Below, piece after piece: positions 1 to 7,253 of a stretch of 64,000 nucleotides of DNA (position 1 is its first letter; each line of letters begins with the position of its first letter). The position numbers and the translations under genes were made by a program. Below the pieces are notes generated by a model. It saw only the letters and a program-made list of their open reading frames with translations, did no database searches and was not told the DNA's origin. This DNA is from Anaeromyxobacter dehalogenans 2CP-1 (GTDB taxonomy: Bacteria > Myxococcota > Myxococcia > Myxococcales > Anaeromyxobacteraceae): the NCBI RefSeq assembly GCF_000022145.1, contig NC_011891.1, positions 3,392,501 to 3,456,500 on the forward strand, read 5' to 3'.

Positions 1-275
1 AGCATCTCCCGGTCCGCCGAGTCGGGAAGCTCGGCGGCAACCGGGAATCGCGCCGACCGATCGCGGATGCACTCGATGAGCAGCTGGAGCTTGTTGCCCA
101 CGTGCGTGTAGAGGTCCCGCTTCGACACGTGCGCGCGCGTCGCGATCTCGCTCGTGCTCGTCCCGGAGTAGCCGAGCTCGGCGAACGCAGTGAAGGCTGC
201 CTCGAGGATTCGCCGGCGGAGCGCTGGCTCGTCCGCCTCCCCCTGCCTGTCGTCTCGCGCCGGCTTCGCTCGCAT
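1..275 (-). CDS. TetR/AcrR-family transcriptional regulator (partial, runs off left edge)
   Basis: Reading leftward from an ATG at 275, the protein begins MRAKPARDD and continues into a typical TetR DNA-binding domain (ILEAAFTAFAELGYSGTS, then TSEIATRAHVSKRDLYTHV), about residues 20-65. Only the first 91 codons are present; the ligand-binding half lies outside the window. The start was chosen because GAGGAG sits 8 bases upstream; an in-frame ATG at 311 exists, but its GGAGGG is too close. The gene faces the membrane-protein gene at 470, and three matching GGTACC-pair sites lie between and at the starts, so it probably represses itself and that neighbour. Family is clear; target is inferred. 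Confidence 0.85.
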   Translation of the reverse strand, partial: MRAKPARDDRQGEADEPALRRRILEAAFTAFAELGYSGTSTSEIATRAHVSKRDLYTHVGNKLQLLIECIRDRSARFPVAAELPDSADREM

Positions 276-293
276 GCGGGCCGCTCCTCGGGC

Positions 294-391
294 GGTACCG
301 AAGCGTACCATCATCCCTCCGCGGCGAGCGGTACCACCTGGTACCACAACCGGGACCCGCGCCGCCCTTGACGTTGGTACCGGTCGGTACC
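294..391. promoter_or_regulatory. Triple operator array (paired GGTACC boxes)
   Basis: Three sites each hold two GGTACC-like hexamers whose starts are exactly 10 bp apart: 294/304 (second box CGTACC), 330/340 and 376/386. The rightmost site, 375-392, is TGGTACC-GGTC-GGTACCA, an inverted repeat with a 4-bp spacer. Equal internal spacing in all three, between a TetR gene and a divergent gene, is what an operator array looks like. Binding by the TetR protein is inference. Confidence 0.7.
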
Positions 392-396
392 ATATC
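368..396 (+). promoter_or_regulatory. Putative sigma-70 promoter of the membrane-protein gene
   Basis: TTGACG at 368-373 and CATATC at 391-396 are separated by 17 bp. The best operator (375-392) fills the spacer and touches the -10, so a bound repressor would block polymerase. The -10 match is modest (3 of 6). Confidence 0.45.
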
Positions 397-469
397 CGAG
401 CTGCCCGGCACATCGAACCCACGAGTCGCGCTCGAGTCCGGGATCTGGAATCGACCTGAGGAGACGCTC

Positions 470-985
470 ATGGTGTCACGAATCGCCTTCTTCGCGAGCA
501 TCGCGTTCAGCATCGTCGCGTGGAGCATGGTCGGCACCCGATACATCTGGCCGGCGCTTCGGCACCGGTCGCGAGCCGAGGCGTTGCGACCGCTGCTCGC
601 CCTGCACGGTTTCCGCTTTCTCGGGATGGCCTTCCTCGTCCCCGGCGTCGTCTCGCCCGACCTGCCGGCCGCCTTCGCGCACCCCGCCGCCTACGGGGAC
701 CTCGTGGCGGCGGCGCTCGCCGTGCTCGCCCTGTCACTGCTGCCACGCGCGCCAGGCGTCGTGATCGCGTGGGTCTTCAATGTCTGGGGCCTGGCCGATC
801 TCGTGAACGCCTTCTACCAGGCCGCCCGCGCCGGGCTCGTGCCGGGGCAACTGGGGGCGGCGTACTTCCTGCCGACGCTCGGCGTGCCACTCCTGCTGGT
901 CACGCACGTCCTTGCCTTCCGGGTGCTGCTGCAGGCTCGGAGCGAATGTGTCGCGGGGGAAGACCGCTACCTGGCGCACACCTGA
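470..985 (+). CDS. Hypothetical multi-pass membrane protein
   Basis: A 171-residue protein with four to five hydrophobic segments (about residues 4-24, 48-62, 74-92, 95-117 and 132-155) and few charged residues; no catalytic motif and no family I can name. The start is the ATG at 470 because GAGGAG lies just upstream; the open frame extends left to 368, but that part would overlap the promoter and operator. It is transcribed away from the partial TetR gene across the triple operator, so it is the likely regulated target. Efflux or stress-sensing roles are possible but nothing in the sequence decides. Confidence 0.7.
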   Translation: MVSRIAFFASIAFSIVAWSMVGTRYIWPALRHRSRAEALRPLLALHGFRFLGMAFLVPGVVSPDLPAAFAHPAAYGDLVAAALAVLALSLLPRAPGVVIAWVFNVWGLADLVNAFYQAARAGLVPGQLGAAYFLPTLGVPLLLVTHVLAFRVLLQARSECVAGEDRYLAHT

Positions 986-1395
986 GGGGCTGCGACAGGG
1001 GTGGCCCGAGGACTTCGCCGGGAACTCGACCGACGGTGAAGTATCCCACCCACGCCAGCGCGCTCTTCACGCCTTGCCTCGGTCGCATCATCCGCTCGGG
1101 CTCGACCCGACGCCTACCGCGCCTTGCGTCCCCGGGTGCGTGCAACGAGCTGCCTCGTCACGGACGCTCGTTCGACTCTCCGTGACGGGGTCCGGCTGCT
1201 CCGGCATGTTGGCGCGAGTCTCCCGCATCGCGGGGCGAGGGTCCTGGTGAGGAATCGCCGTACAGCCGGGTGCGGCACGACGAGCACTTCCACATCGACT
1301 TCGAGGACACCTCGGGCCTGGCCTCCGGAGCTCCGCGTGAGGCAAGATGGTCCGCTGCGAACGGCCTCCCCCTCACCCACCGTGGAGCACCTCGC
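986..1395. other. 410-bp gap, no convincing gene; possible coding remnant
   Basis: No complete gene is supported. In the frame running into the next gene, 1270-1305 encodes VRHDEHFHIDFE, which resembles the metal-binding tail of murein endopeptidases (an H-D-x-H-F-H pattern). No matching N-terminal part is visible upstream, so this is at most a decayed fragment. Confidence 0.3.
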
Positions 1396-2001
1396 GTGCA
1401 CGCTCAGACCGTCGCCCTCGCTACAGCGCTCCTCCTCTCCGCCATGCCGCTGGACGCGCGCGCGTACTGGTACGCTCGCCAGGTGTCGGACACCCGCTAC
1501 GGTGGGTGCCAGCAGGCCGAGGACAGCCTGGATGACGTCCTCGCCCATGTGAGCGCCGGGTGGGCGCGGGCGAGCCAGGGCCGCGGGAGGGCCTGTACCG
1601 TGGTCCGGAGCGGTCCCGAGGCCTCGGTCGGGTTCGCCGTGGACTGTGGCGAGGGCGGCGTGCACCTCTTCTTCCGCTCCGAGGCGCAGTGCGCGCTGTT
1701 CGTGTCGACCATCAACGCCGGCCGGCGCGCCACCCCCGAGGACTACGTGCCGCCGGGCGCGAAGAACAGGTCGACCTGGCTCACCACGTACGGTCAGTGC
1801 ATGGAGAGCTGGGTGCATGCCGAGACCGTCCGGCGCCGTGCGCTGCAGGTCACCGCGACGATGTGCGAGTGCCTCGCCGGCGAGCTGGCGGCGTCGGCGG
1901 CGGCGCCCACGGAGGCCCGGGTCCAGGCCGCGGGCCGCGCCTGCCTGGCTGCCGTGCCCGCCTCGGAGAAGGCGAAGCTGGCACCGCCGCGCCCCCGCTA
2001 G
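1396..2001 (+). CDS. Hypothetical secreted Cys-containing protein
   Basis: From a GTG at 1396 (TGGAG upstream) the protein begins with a clear signal peptide (VHAQTVALATALLLSAMP, cut near DARA-YW) followed by about 180 residues. The mature part has several cysteines (GGCQQ, ACTVV, DCGEG, QCALF, QCMES, MCECLAG, ACLAA) that could form disulfides, and an alanine-rich helical tail. The frame is open back to 1270, but those residues look like a separate remnant and would bury the signal peptide. Periplasmic or outer-surface location is inferred. I do not recognise the family. Confidence 0.6.
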   Translation: MHAQTVALATALLLSAMPLDARAYWYARQVSDTRYGGCQQAEDSLDDVLAHVSAGWARASQGRGRACTVVRSGPEASVGFAVDCGEGGVHLFFRSEAQCALFVSTINAGRRATPEDYVPPGAKNRSTWLTTYGQCMESWVHAETVRRRALQVTATMCECLAGELAASAAAPTEARVQAAGRACLAAVPASEKAKLAPPRPR

Positions 2002-2116
2002 CCGCGCGGCATGGCGCGCCTTGCAGCCGGGCCCCCTCGTGGCACAATGGCTCCGCCTGTTCCCCTCGCAGCTCGAGGCGCTGGAAGTCGCGCCCGTCCA
2101 ACGATAGGAGCGAAGC

Positions 2117-2395
2117 ATGAAGATCCAGCTCGGACTCACGAAGGAGTGGACCACCGTCGAGCGCCGCAAGCTGAAGGTGGTGGATCTGCGAGAGTTTCTG
2201 ATGGAGCACTACCCGCGGGACCACGGGTGGCGAGACGAGAAGCAGGCCCTCATCTTCCTGCAGGAGCACCTTCCGACCGAGCAGCTTCACGCGGTGCTCA
2301 AGGGAATGAAGAACGACTCGAACGAGGTCACCCGGGAGACCCCGGAGCTCACGCACAAGAAGTTCTGGTTCGAGATCGTCCCGGACGAGAAGTAG
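2117..2395 (+). CDS. Small conserved-looking hypothetical protein (92 aa)
   Basis: A 92-residue soluble, charged protein starting MKIQLGLTKEW, with AGGAG seven bases before the ATG. It has a lower GC bias in amino-acid use than its neighbours (many K, E, H, F, W), which argues for a genuine folded protein rather than a chance frame. No signal peptide, no membrane segment and no motif I can assign. It stands alone, 115 bp after the secreted protein and 340 bp before infA. Confidence 0.7.
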   Translation: MKIQLGLTKEWTTVERRKLKVVDLREFLMEHYPRDHGWRDEKQALIFLQEHLPTEQLHAVLKGMKNDSNEVTRETPELTHKKFWFEIVPDEK

Positions 2396-2599
2396 CTTCG
2401 CCGTGGGCGCGCGCCGGGGCGCCGGTGGGTACAAGCGTCCGCGTTCCGCCGCGCTAAAGCAGGACTTCAGGCATTCCGCCGGCAACGGCCAGGCTGCCCT
2501 CCGCGGACGGGCGACGTGTAGGCCCGTGTAGTCAACGCCGCAGCCCCGTCCCCGGGACCGGGAGACGCAGCGGTGGCTCGCACGGTCGATCGCGAGTGG

Positions 2600-2628
2600 C
2601 CATCCTGTTGCAGGATGGGCTATATGAT
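2600..2628 (+). promoter_or_regulatory. Inverted repeat plus -10-like TATGAT upstream of infA
   Basis: CCATCCTG (2600-2607) and CAGGATGG (2611-2618) form a perfect 8-bp inverted repeat with a 3-base loop. TATGAT follows at 2623-2628, a good -10 hexamer, but no good -35 sits 17 bp before it; the repeat occupies that place, so it may be an activator or repressor site. The remaining sequence from 2396 to 2599 shows nothing I can call. Confidence 0.4.
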
Positions 2629-2685
2629 GCCCACGCAGCGCCAGGAGCCCGGTCCGGGCCGGGGCGCCGCCACACCCCGGGAACT

Positions 2686-2710
2686 CCCGCCGCGAGGCGG
2701 GTTTCTTTTA
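2686..2710 (+). terminator. Leader hairpin with T-tract (terminator or attenuator) before infA
   Basis: CCCGCC (2686-2691), loop GCGA, GGCGGG (2696-2701), then TTTCTTTTA. This is the classic shape of an intrinsic terminator and is unusual in such GC-rich DNA. It ends 27 bp before the infA start and follows a -10-like box at 2623, so it lies inside the probable infA leader. Confidence 0.6.
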
Positions 2711-2737
2711 CATCCGGGTTCACCGACTGGAGAGCGT

Positions 2738-2956
2738 TTGAGCGAGAAGGAAGCTGGCATCGAGGTTCAGGGGCGCGTCGAGGAGTCGAGCGGCGGCATG
2801 TACCGCGTGAAGCTCGACCAGGGGCCGGTCGTCCTGGCCTACCCGTCCGGCAAGATGAAGCGGTTCCACATCCGCATCATCACGGGCGATCGCGTGAAGG
2901 TGGAGCTGTCGCCGTACGACCTGACGCGCGGGCGCATCACCTACCGCGACAAGTAG
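2738..2956 (+). CDS. infA: Translation initiation factor IF-1
   Basis: A 72-residue S1/OB-fold protein that binds the 30S A site during initiation. The sequence [18 protein letters not shown], then GHI-like [20 protein letters not shown] and RGRITYRDK, is the full IF-1 pattern at the usual length. The start is TTG at 2738 (LSEKEAG), with GGAGAG upstream; the open frame reaches 2573, but that stretch contains the leader hairpin and is not IF-1-like. It is monocistronic here. A TTG start and an upstream terminator-like hairpin suggest expression is held down or attenuated. Compared with E. coli IF-1, GHI is replaced by FHI in the KMR-like region. Confidence 0.93.
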   Translation: MSEKEAGIEVQGRVEESSGGMYRVKLDQGPVVLAYPSGKMKRFHIRIITGDRVKVELSPYDLTRGRITYRDK

Positions 2957-3059
2957 CGCCGCCGGCGCGCCGCCCCCGGAGCGACCTGCGGGGGCGTAGC
3001 CCTCGCCGCATGTCACATCCCGAAGCCCTGTCCCGTCCTTCGCGCTGCGAGGAGGAGAC

Positions 3060-3536
3060 ATGTTCGGATCGGGAGTGCGGGAGCGTTGCGCAGGGCTGCT
3101 GTCTGGACTCACGGAGCTGGCTGCCGCCGCAGCGCTCGTTGCGATCGTCGCGCTCGCAGCACCGGCAGCGGCAGCCGCGCAGGTGTCGGACCCGCCGGGC
3201 CCGGTCGCCGCGTATACGCTGACGCCCCAGCGGATCACCGCTCAGGTGGGCGTCCTGGTGGGACTCATCGGCGCGGTTGGCGGAGGGCTGGCCCTCTCCC
3301 GCGCCGCTCGATCCGTCGGTCGCGAGCGCCGCCGCGGGGCCGCGCTGGCGCTGGTGATGGGGCCGCTTGCGGCGATCATCGGCGGGCAGGTGGTGGCCAC
3401 CGCAAAGGGTGGCCTCGGTACAGGCCAGGGGCTCGCCGGAGGGGTCGTCGCAGTGGTGGTGGGGATGATCGCCACCGCGCTGGGCGCGCTCGCGCGGGTC
3501 CGGTCCCGCCGCACCGCGTCCGCCCGCCCGGAATGA
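3060..3536 (+). CDS. DUF6223-like membrane protein
   Basis: A 158-residue protein with an N-terminal signal/anchor (about residues 17-40), then two glycine-rich transmembrane hairpins around ITAQVGVLVGLIGAVGGGL (58-78) and LALVMGPLAAIIGGQVV plus GGVVAVVVGMIATALGALA. The arrangement of glycine-rich helices with GTGQG between them matches what I recall of DUF6223 membrane proteins; function is unknown. GAGGAGACATG provides a good ribosome site. It precedes the broken sigma-factor gene by 15 bp and may once have been co-transcribed with it. Confidence 0.75.
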   Translation: MFGSGVRERCAGLLSGLTELAAAAALVAIVALAAPAAAAAQVSDPPGPVAAYTLTPQRITAQVGVLVGLIGAVGGGLALSRAARSVGRERRRGAALALVMGPLAAIIGGQVVATAKGGLGTGQGLAGGVVAVVVGMIATALGALARVRSRRTASARPE

Positions 3537-3551
3537 CCTGAGCTTCTGCCC

Positions 3552-3967
3552 ATGACCTCGAGCCCTGCCGAGAGCATCGAGCCACATCGCGGGCGGCTGC
3601 TCGGCCTGGCGTACCGCATGCTCGGTTCGATGGCCGACGCCCACGACGCGGTGCAGGAGACCTACGCGCGCTGGCACGGAGCCGACCGCGGTGGGGTGGC
3701 GGACGCGGGAGCGTTCCTCCTGAGAACGACGACGCGGATCTGCCTCGACATGCTGAGCTCGGCGCGCGCGCGGCACGAGGAGTACGTCGGCCCGTGGCTG
3801 CCGGAGCCGGTGCTCGACACGGCCCGCTCCGGCCGGACGCGCACACCGAGCTCGCCGAGGACCTGTCCTACGCGCTGCTCTTGACCCTGGACCGGCTGTC
3901 ACCGCTCGAGCGCTGCGTGGTGCGCAATCCAGACAAAGTGCGGCACCTGTCCGTGGCGGCGCGCTGA
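3552..3967 (+). pseudogene. Broken SigJ-type RNA polymerase sigma factor
   Basis: The first frame (3552-3884) encodes sigma region 2: HRGRLLGLAYRMLGSMADAHD, VQETYARW and the expected GPWLPEPVLDTA. After that the frame is lost near 3825: the frame one base over reads DAHTELAEDLSYALLLTLDRLSPLER, the normal continuation, so about one base is missing. After SPLER the text jumps to CVVRNPDKVRHL, the usual extreme C-terminus of SigJ proteins, so region 4 and the SnoaL-like domain (more than 100 residues) are deleted. Both a frameshift and an internal deletion mean the gene cannot make a working sigma factor. Confidence 0.85.
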
Positions 3968-3984
3968 GCCCGAGGTCCGGGCGC

Positions 3985-4611
3985 TCACAGCACGGCGCGA
4001 AGCACGGCCGAGACCTGCTCGGTCGTGGGCCTCGGCCCCTGGCCGATGGCGTACATGAGCGTGATGCCGTCGATGAGGCCGGCGCACGTCTCGATGGGCG
4101 CGTCGGCGCGCCCGTGCGAGATGAGCTTCACGAAGAACGCGATGGGCCGGCGCGCCGCGGCGGTGAGGCGCTCGCCGACGCCGGCCAGGTCCTCGCGCCG
4201 CGCCGCGGCCATGGTCAGCTCGACGCGGGCCAGGAACAGGTGGCGCGTGTCGTCGGCGTACGCCGCGAGCTCGTCGGCCACGTAGGCGATGGCGGCGTCC
4301 AGGCCCTGCCGAGCGGCGCGCTCGGCGAACCCGACCTGCAGCTCGTCGCACTCCTTCTCCAGCAGGGCGGCGAGGTGGTCGGCGGCCGCGACGAGCAGCG
4401 CGCTCTTCTTCGGGAAGTAGTAGGTCGTCGAGCCCTGGGGCAGCCCGGCGGCGTCGTCCGCCGCGCGGTGGGTCACGCCCTCGAGCCCCCGCGTCGCGAG
4501 CAGCTCCAGCACCGCCTCCAGGATCACGACGCGCCGGTCGGACCGGTCCGCCGTGGCGGCGTCCTTCGGGGCGCGGGGCGCGCGGGCCTTCTTCCTGTCG
4601 GCCGAGCTCAT
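3985..4611 (-). CDS. TetR-family transcriptional repressor
   Basis: A 208-residue regulator: an Ala/Lys-rich leader, a TetR helix-turn-helix (ILEAVLELLATRGLEGVTHR, then DDAAGLPQGSTTYYFPKKSAL) at about residues 27-75, and a helical ligand-binding domain. The start is ATG 4611 with GAGGGAG just upstream; an earlier in-frame start at 4650 would run into the promoter region. It is divergent from the RidA-like gene at 4729, and the gap contains a CTCTAC-GTAT-GTAGAG palindrome overlapping a strong promoter, so it very likely represses that gene and itself. Confidence 0.88.
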   Translation of the reverse strand: MSSADRKKARAPRAPKDAATADRSDRRVVILEAVLELLATRGLEGVTHRAADDAAGLPQGSTTYYFPKKSALLVAAADHLAALLEKECDELQVGFAERAARQGLDAAIAYVADELAAYADDTRHLFLARVELTMAAARREDLAGVGERLTAAARRPIAFFVKLISHGRADAPIETCAGLIDGITLMYAIGQGPRPTTEQVSAVLRAVL

Positions 4612-4643
4612 GGCCCTCCCTCGGGTTCGATCGCCGGGACGCG

Positions 4644-4675
4644 TTGACACGTGGTGATCCTCTACGTATGTAGAG
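4644..4675 (+). promoter_or_regulatory. Promoter with overlapping palindromic operator for the RidA-like gene
   Basis: A perfect -35 TTGACA (4644-4649) and a TATGTA -10 (4667-4672) are 17 bp apart. The palindrome CTCTAC-GTAT-GTAGAG (4660-4675) covers the -10, and a further CTCTAC half-site lies near 4708. This is the expected geometry for TetR repression. Confidence 0.65.
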
Positions 4676-4728
4676 TCCGCCTGACTGCTCCGCAGCGACT
4701 TCCACTACTCTACAGGATTCGTGATCTC

Positions 4729-5139
4729 ATGACCTCTCCCATCGCTCGCCTGAACCCGCCCTCCCTGCCCGACGCCGGGGCTGCAGGCTACTCGCAGATC
4801 TCCGTGGTCGAGCCCGGCAGCCGCATGGCGTACGTGTCGGGCCAGGTAGCGTGGCGTCCGGGAGGCGAGGCCCCGCCCGCCGACCTCGTCGAGCAGACGC
4901 GCATCGTGGCCGCAAACGCCCGCGCCGCGCTCGACGCGCTGGGCGCGACCCCGCACGACATCGTCATGGCCCGCTGCTTCGTGACCGACCTCACGCCCGA
5001 CCGGCTCCACGCCATGTTCCCTCCCCTGCTCGAGCTGTTCGACGGCGCCCGCCCGTGCATCACCGGGGTCGGCGTGGCGGCGCTGGCCGGACCCGATCTG
5101 CAGGTGGAGCTGGAGCTGACGGTCCGGCTGCCGAGCTGA
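4729..5139 (+). CDS. RidA/YjgF/RutC-family protein
   Basis: A 136-residue single-domain protein with the Rid fold: YSQISVVEPGSRMAYVSGQV near the N-terminus, DLVEQTRIVAANARAALDAL in the helix, and RCFVTDL, GVGVAALAGPDLQVELELT at the C-terminus. RidA proteins hydrolyse reactive enamine/imine intermediates from PLP enzymes; the usual R-C-x-V-x-D pattern and final E-x-E are seen, but the substrate subclass cannot be told. The ATG at 4729 follows an AGGA; the open frame extends to 4651 across the operator. It is controlled from the TTGACA promoter and probably by the divergent TetR. Confidence 0.88.
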   Translation: MTSPIARLNPPSLPDAGAAGYSQISVVEPGSRMAYVSGQVAWRPGGEAPPADLVEQTRIVAANARAALDALGATPHDIVMARCFVTDLTPDRLHAMFPPLLELFDGARPCITGVGVAALAGPDLQVELELTVRLPS

Positions 5140-5181
5140 GCCGCCGCCTCGGATCGGCTCGGTCCCGTCCGATCGCCCGCC

Positions 5182-5233
5182 CGCTCGCCGCCCTGGCGGG
5201 TCCTGCGCGGGCGGCGAGCGCGCTTCGCGCGCT
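5182..5233. repeat. Two nested inverted repeats just before the HTH-hydrolase start
   Basis: CGCTCGCCGCC (5182-5192) pairs perfectly with GGCGGCGAGCG (5210-5220), and AGCGCGC (5217-5223) pairs with GCGCGCT (5227-5233). The second hairpin ends two bases before the ATG at 5236 and covers the place where a ribosome site should be. It could end the RidA transcript or hide the start of the next gene. Confidence 0.5.
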
Positions 5234-5235
5234 AC

Positions 5236-6426
5236 ATGGGGCGCATGACCTGGCGGTTCGGAGCGTACGAGCTCGACCCGGCGCGGCGCGAGCTGCGCGT
5301 CGCCGGGGAGCCGAGGGCGCTCCAGCCGCAGGTCTTCGAGGTGCTCACCTACCTCGTCCGCAACCGGCATCGCCTGGTCGTGAAGGACGAGCTGCTGCGG
5401 GAGCTCTGGCCGGACGCGATCGTCACCGACGCGTCGCTGCAGCGCGCGGTGAGCCTCGCGCGCCGCGCGCTCCGCCCGGCGGATCGCGGCCTGCTGCGCA
5501 CGCACGCGCGGCAGGGATACCGGTTCGTGGGCGAGGTCGTGGAGACCGAGCCGGACCCGGCCGACACGGCGGCGGAGGCGCGCCCTGCCTACGTCCGCTC
5601 CGGCGACGTCCACGTGGCGTACCGCACCGCCGGACACGGTCCACTCGACGTGGTCCTGGTGCTCGGGTGGTCGCTGGGCATGCGCGCCGCCCTCGAGCTG
5701 CGGGGAGCGTCCGAGCTCGTCCGGGCGCTCTCCGCGCGCGCCCGCGTGATCCTGTTCGACAAGCGCGGGACGGGTGCGAGCGACCGCGTGAAGGCGTTGC
5801 CGGAGCTGCCGCAGCGGGTCGAGGACCTCGAGGCGGTCCTCGACGCGGTGCGGTCCCCGGGCGCCGTGCTCGTCGGGTTCTCCGAGGGTGGCCCGCTGGC
5901 GCTCACGTTCGCCGTGACCCGTCCGCTCCGCGTGCGCGGCCTCGCCCTCGTCGGCGCCTTCGCCCGCATGTCGGCCGCGCCGGACCACCCTGCCGGCTGG
6001 AGCGGGGCCGAGATCGCGTCGCTGCGCGCGTACATCGCGCGGGGCTGGGGCGCCGGCGCGACGCTGCAGGCGATCGTTCCCGCCCGCCACCTCTCGGCGC
6101 CGCTCCGCGTCTGGGCCGCCCGGGCCGAGCAGGAGGGCGCGAGCCCCGGCGCGGCGCTCGAGCTCCTGGAGATGAACCTCGGGATCGACGTCCGGCCGCT
6201 GCTGGCGCGGGTGCGAGCGCCCGCCGTCGTGCTGCACGCGACCGGCGACCACGTCGTCCGCGTCGGGAACGGGCGCGCGCTCGCCGCGGAGATCCCCGGC
6301 GCACGCCTCGTCGAGGTCCCCGGCGAGGACCACGCGTTCCTGTTCGGCGGCCGGCCGACCCTCGAGCGCGAGCTCCTGGCGCTCCTCGCGCGGGCGGCCG
6401 CCCGGCCCCGGCCCGCGCTCACCTGA
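5236..6426 (+). CDS. Winged-helix (OmpR-type) DNA-binding domain fused to alpha/beta hydrolase
   Basis: A 396-residue fusion. Residues 5-105 form an OmpR/CadC-type winged helix (FGAYELDPARRELRV, FEVLTYLVRNRHRLVVKDEL, LRTHARQGYRFVGEV). Residues 115-390 form an alpha/beta hydrolase with nucleophile elbow GFSEGG, an acid candidate in ATGDHVV and the catalytic His in PGEDHAF. There is no transmembrane helix between the domains, unlike CadC, so this is a soluble one-component regulator in which an ester-like ligand or substrate may control DNA binding. No clear ribosome site precedes ATG 5236; ATG 5245 is an alternative. It overlaps the convergent methyltransferase by 8 bp. Confidence 0.85.
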   Translation: MGRMTWRFGAYELDPARRELRVAGEPRALQPQVFEVLTYLVRNRHRLVVKDELLRELWPDAIVTDASLQRAVSLARRALRPADRGLLRTHARQGYRFVGEVVETEPDPADTAAEARPAYVRSGDVHVAYRTAGHGPLDVVLVLGWSLGMRAALELRGASELVRALSARARVILFDKRGTGASDRVKALPELPQRVEDLEAVLDAVRSPGAVLVGFSEGGPLALTFAVTRPLRVRGLALVGAFARMSAAPDHPAGWSGAEIASLRAYIARGWGAGATLQAIVPARHLSAPLRVWAARAEQEGASPGAALELLEMNLGIDVRPLLARVRAPAVVLHATGDHVVRVGNGRALAAEIPGARLVEVPGEDHAFLFGGRPTLERELLALLARAAARPRPALT

Positions 6427-7084
6427 CCGCGACCGCGGCGATCTGCGAGCGGATCGGCAGGAGCGCCGTGCGCAGCGTGAACGGCGTGATCTCGACGGCG
6501 GCGAACCCGGCTGCACGCAGGAGCCCGGCGACGTCGCGGTGGGTGTCGCAGCCCTCGAAGAGCCACCTCCACGGACGCTCCACGACCTGCTGCAGGCGCG
6601 CGACCCGGCTCCCCACCGGCGCCGCGACGTGCTCGACGCACCAGAAGCGGCCATCGGGACGGAGCACTCGCCGGATCTCCGCCAGCACGCGCGCCGGATC
6701 GGAGACCGTGCAGAGGACCAGGCTCGAGATCACCGCGTCGACGCTCCGGTCCGGCAGGGGCAGGCGCTCCCCCGCGCCCGCGCGCACGTCGACCGTGAGC
6801 TGGCACCGGGCGGCTGCCGCGCGCAGGCTCGCGTGCATGTGCACGTTGGGCTCGATCGCGATCACGTGCGTCCCCGGCGCCAGGTAGCGGAAGCTGGCGC
6901 CGCTGCCCGCCCCGATCTCGACGATCGTTCGCGGCAGCCCTCCGAACAGCTCGCGCTTCACGCGCTGGTACTTGCGATGCGCGTAGCCATCCAGCGCGCG
7001 GAAGATCCACGCGTTCATCCGGGCGCGGACCGGGTGGTCGAGGACCTCTCCCGCGCTCGTCGTGTCCGTCAGGTAAGGGTACAT
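6419..7084 (-). CDS. Class I SAM-dependent methyltransferase
   Basis: A 221-residue methyltransferase: motif I IVEIGAGSGASFRYL (about residues 55-69), acidic IAIEPN after strand 2, RLPLPDRSVDAVISSLVL, and RVLRPDGRFWCVEHV. This matches the UbiE/AKT-like family that methylates small molecules or lipids; the substrate cannot be read. ATG 7084 has GAGGAGG upstream, and the longer open frame to 7363 is non-coding in character. It ends convergently with the HTH-hydrolase gene. The 170 bp before it separates it from the SQR-like gene, so it may have its own promoter. Confidence 0.88.
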   Translation of the reverse strand: MYPYLTDTTSAGEVLDHPVRARMNAWIFRALDGYAHRKYQRVKRELFGGLPRTIVEIGAGSGASFRYLAPGTHVIAIEPNVHMHASLRAAAARCQLTVDVRAGAGERLPLPDRSVDAVISSLVLCTVSDPARVLAEIRRVLRPDGRFWCVEHVAAPVGSRVARLQQVVERPWRWLFEGCDTHRDVAGLLRAAGFAAVEITPFTLRTALLPIRSQIAAVAVR

Positions 7085-7253
7085 GGCCGTCCTCCTCGTG
7101 CGCACGTCGGCGTCACGCGCGAGAAGGTACGGGGCGGTCCCGGTCACGTCCTGACCGAAGCCTGATCTCGCGCCAGGGCGCGAGCGAAGGCCGCTTCCTC
7201 GCCGCCCTCCCCGCGAGCGCGGGCAGCCGCAGCGAGGCGGCCGGTCACGGGAA

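Noticed and set aside
3888-3967. Separate small gene at the end of the sigma pseudogene
   Set aside because: The residues CVVRNPDKVRHL belong to the SigJ C-terminus, so this is part of the broken gene.
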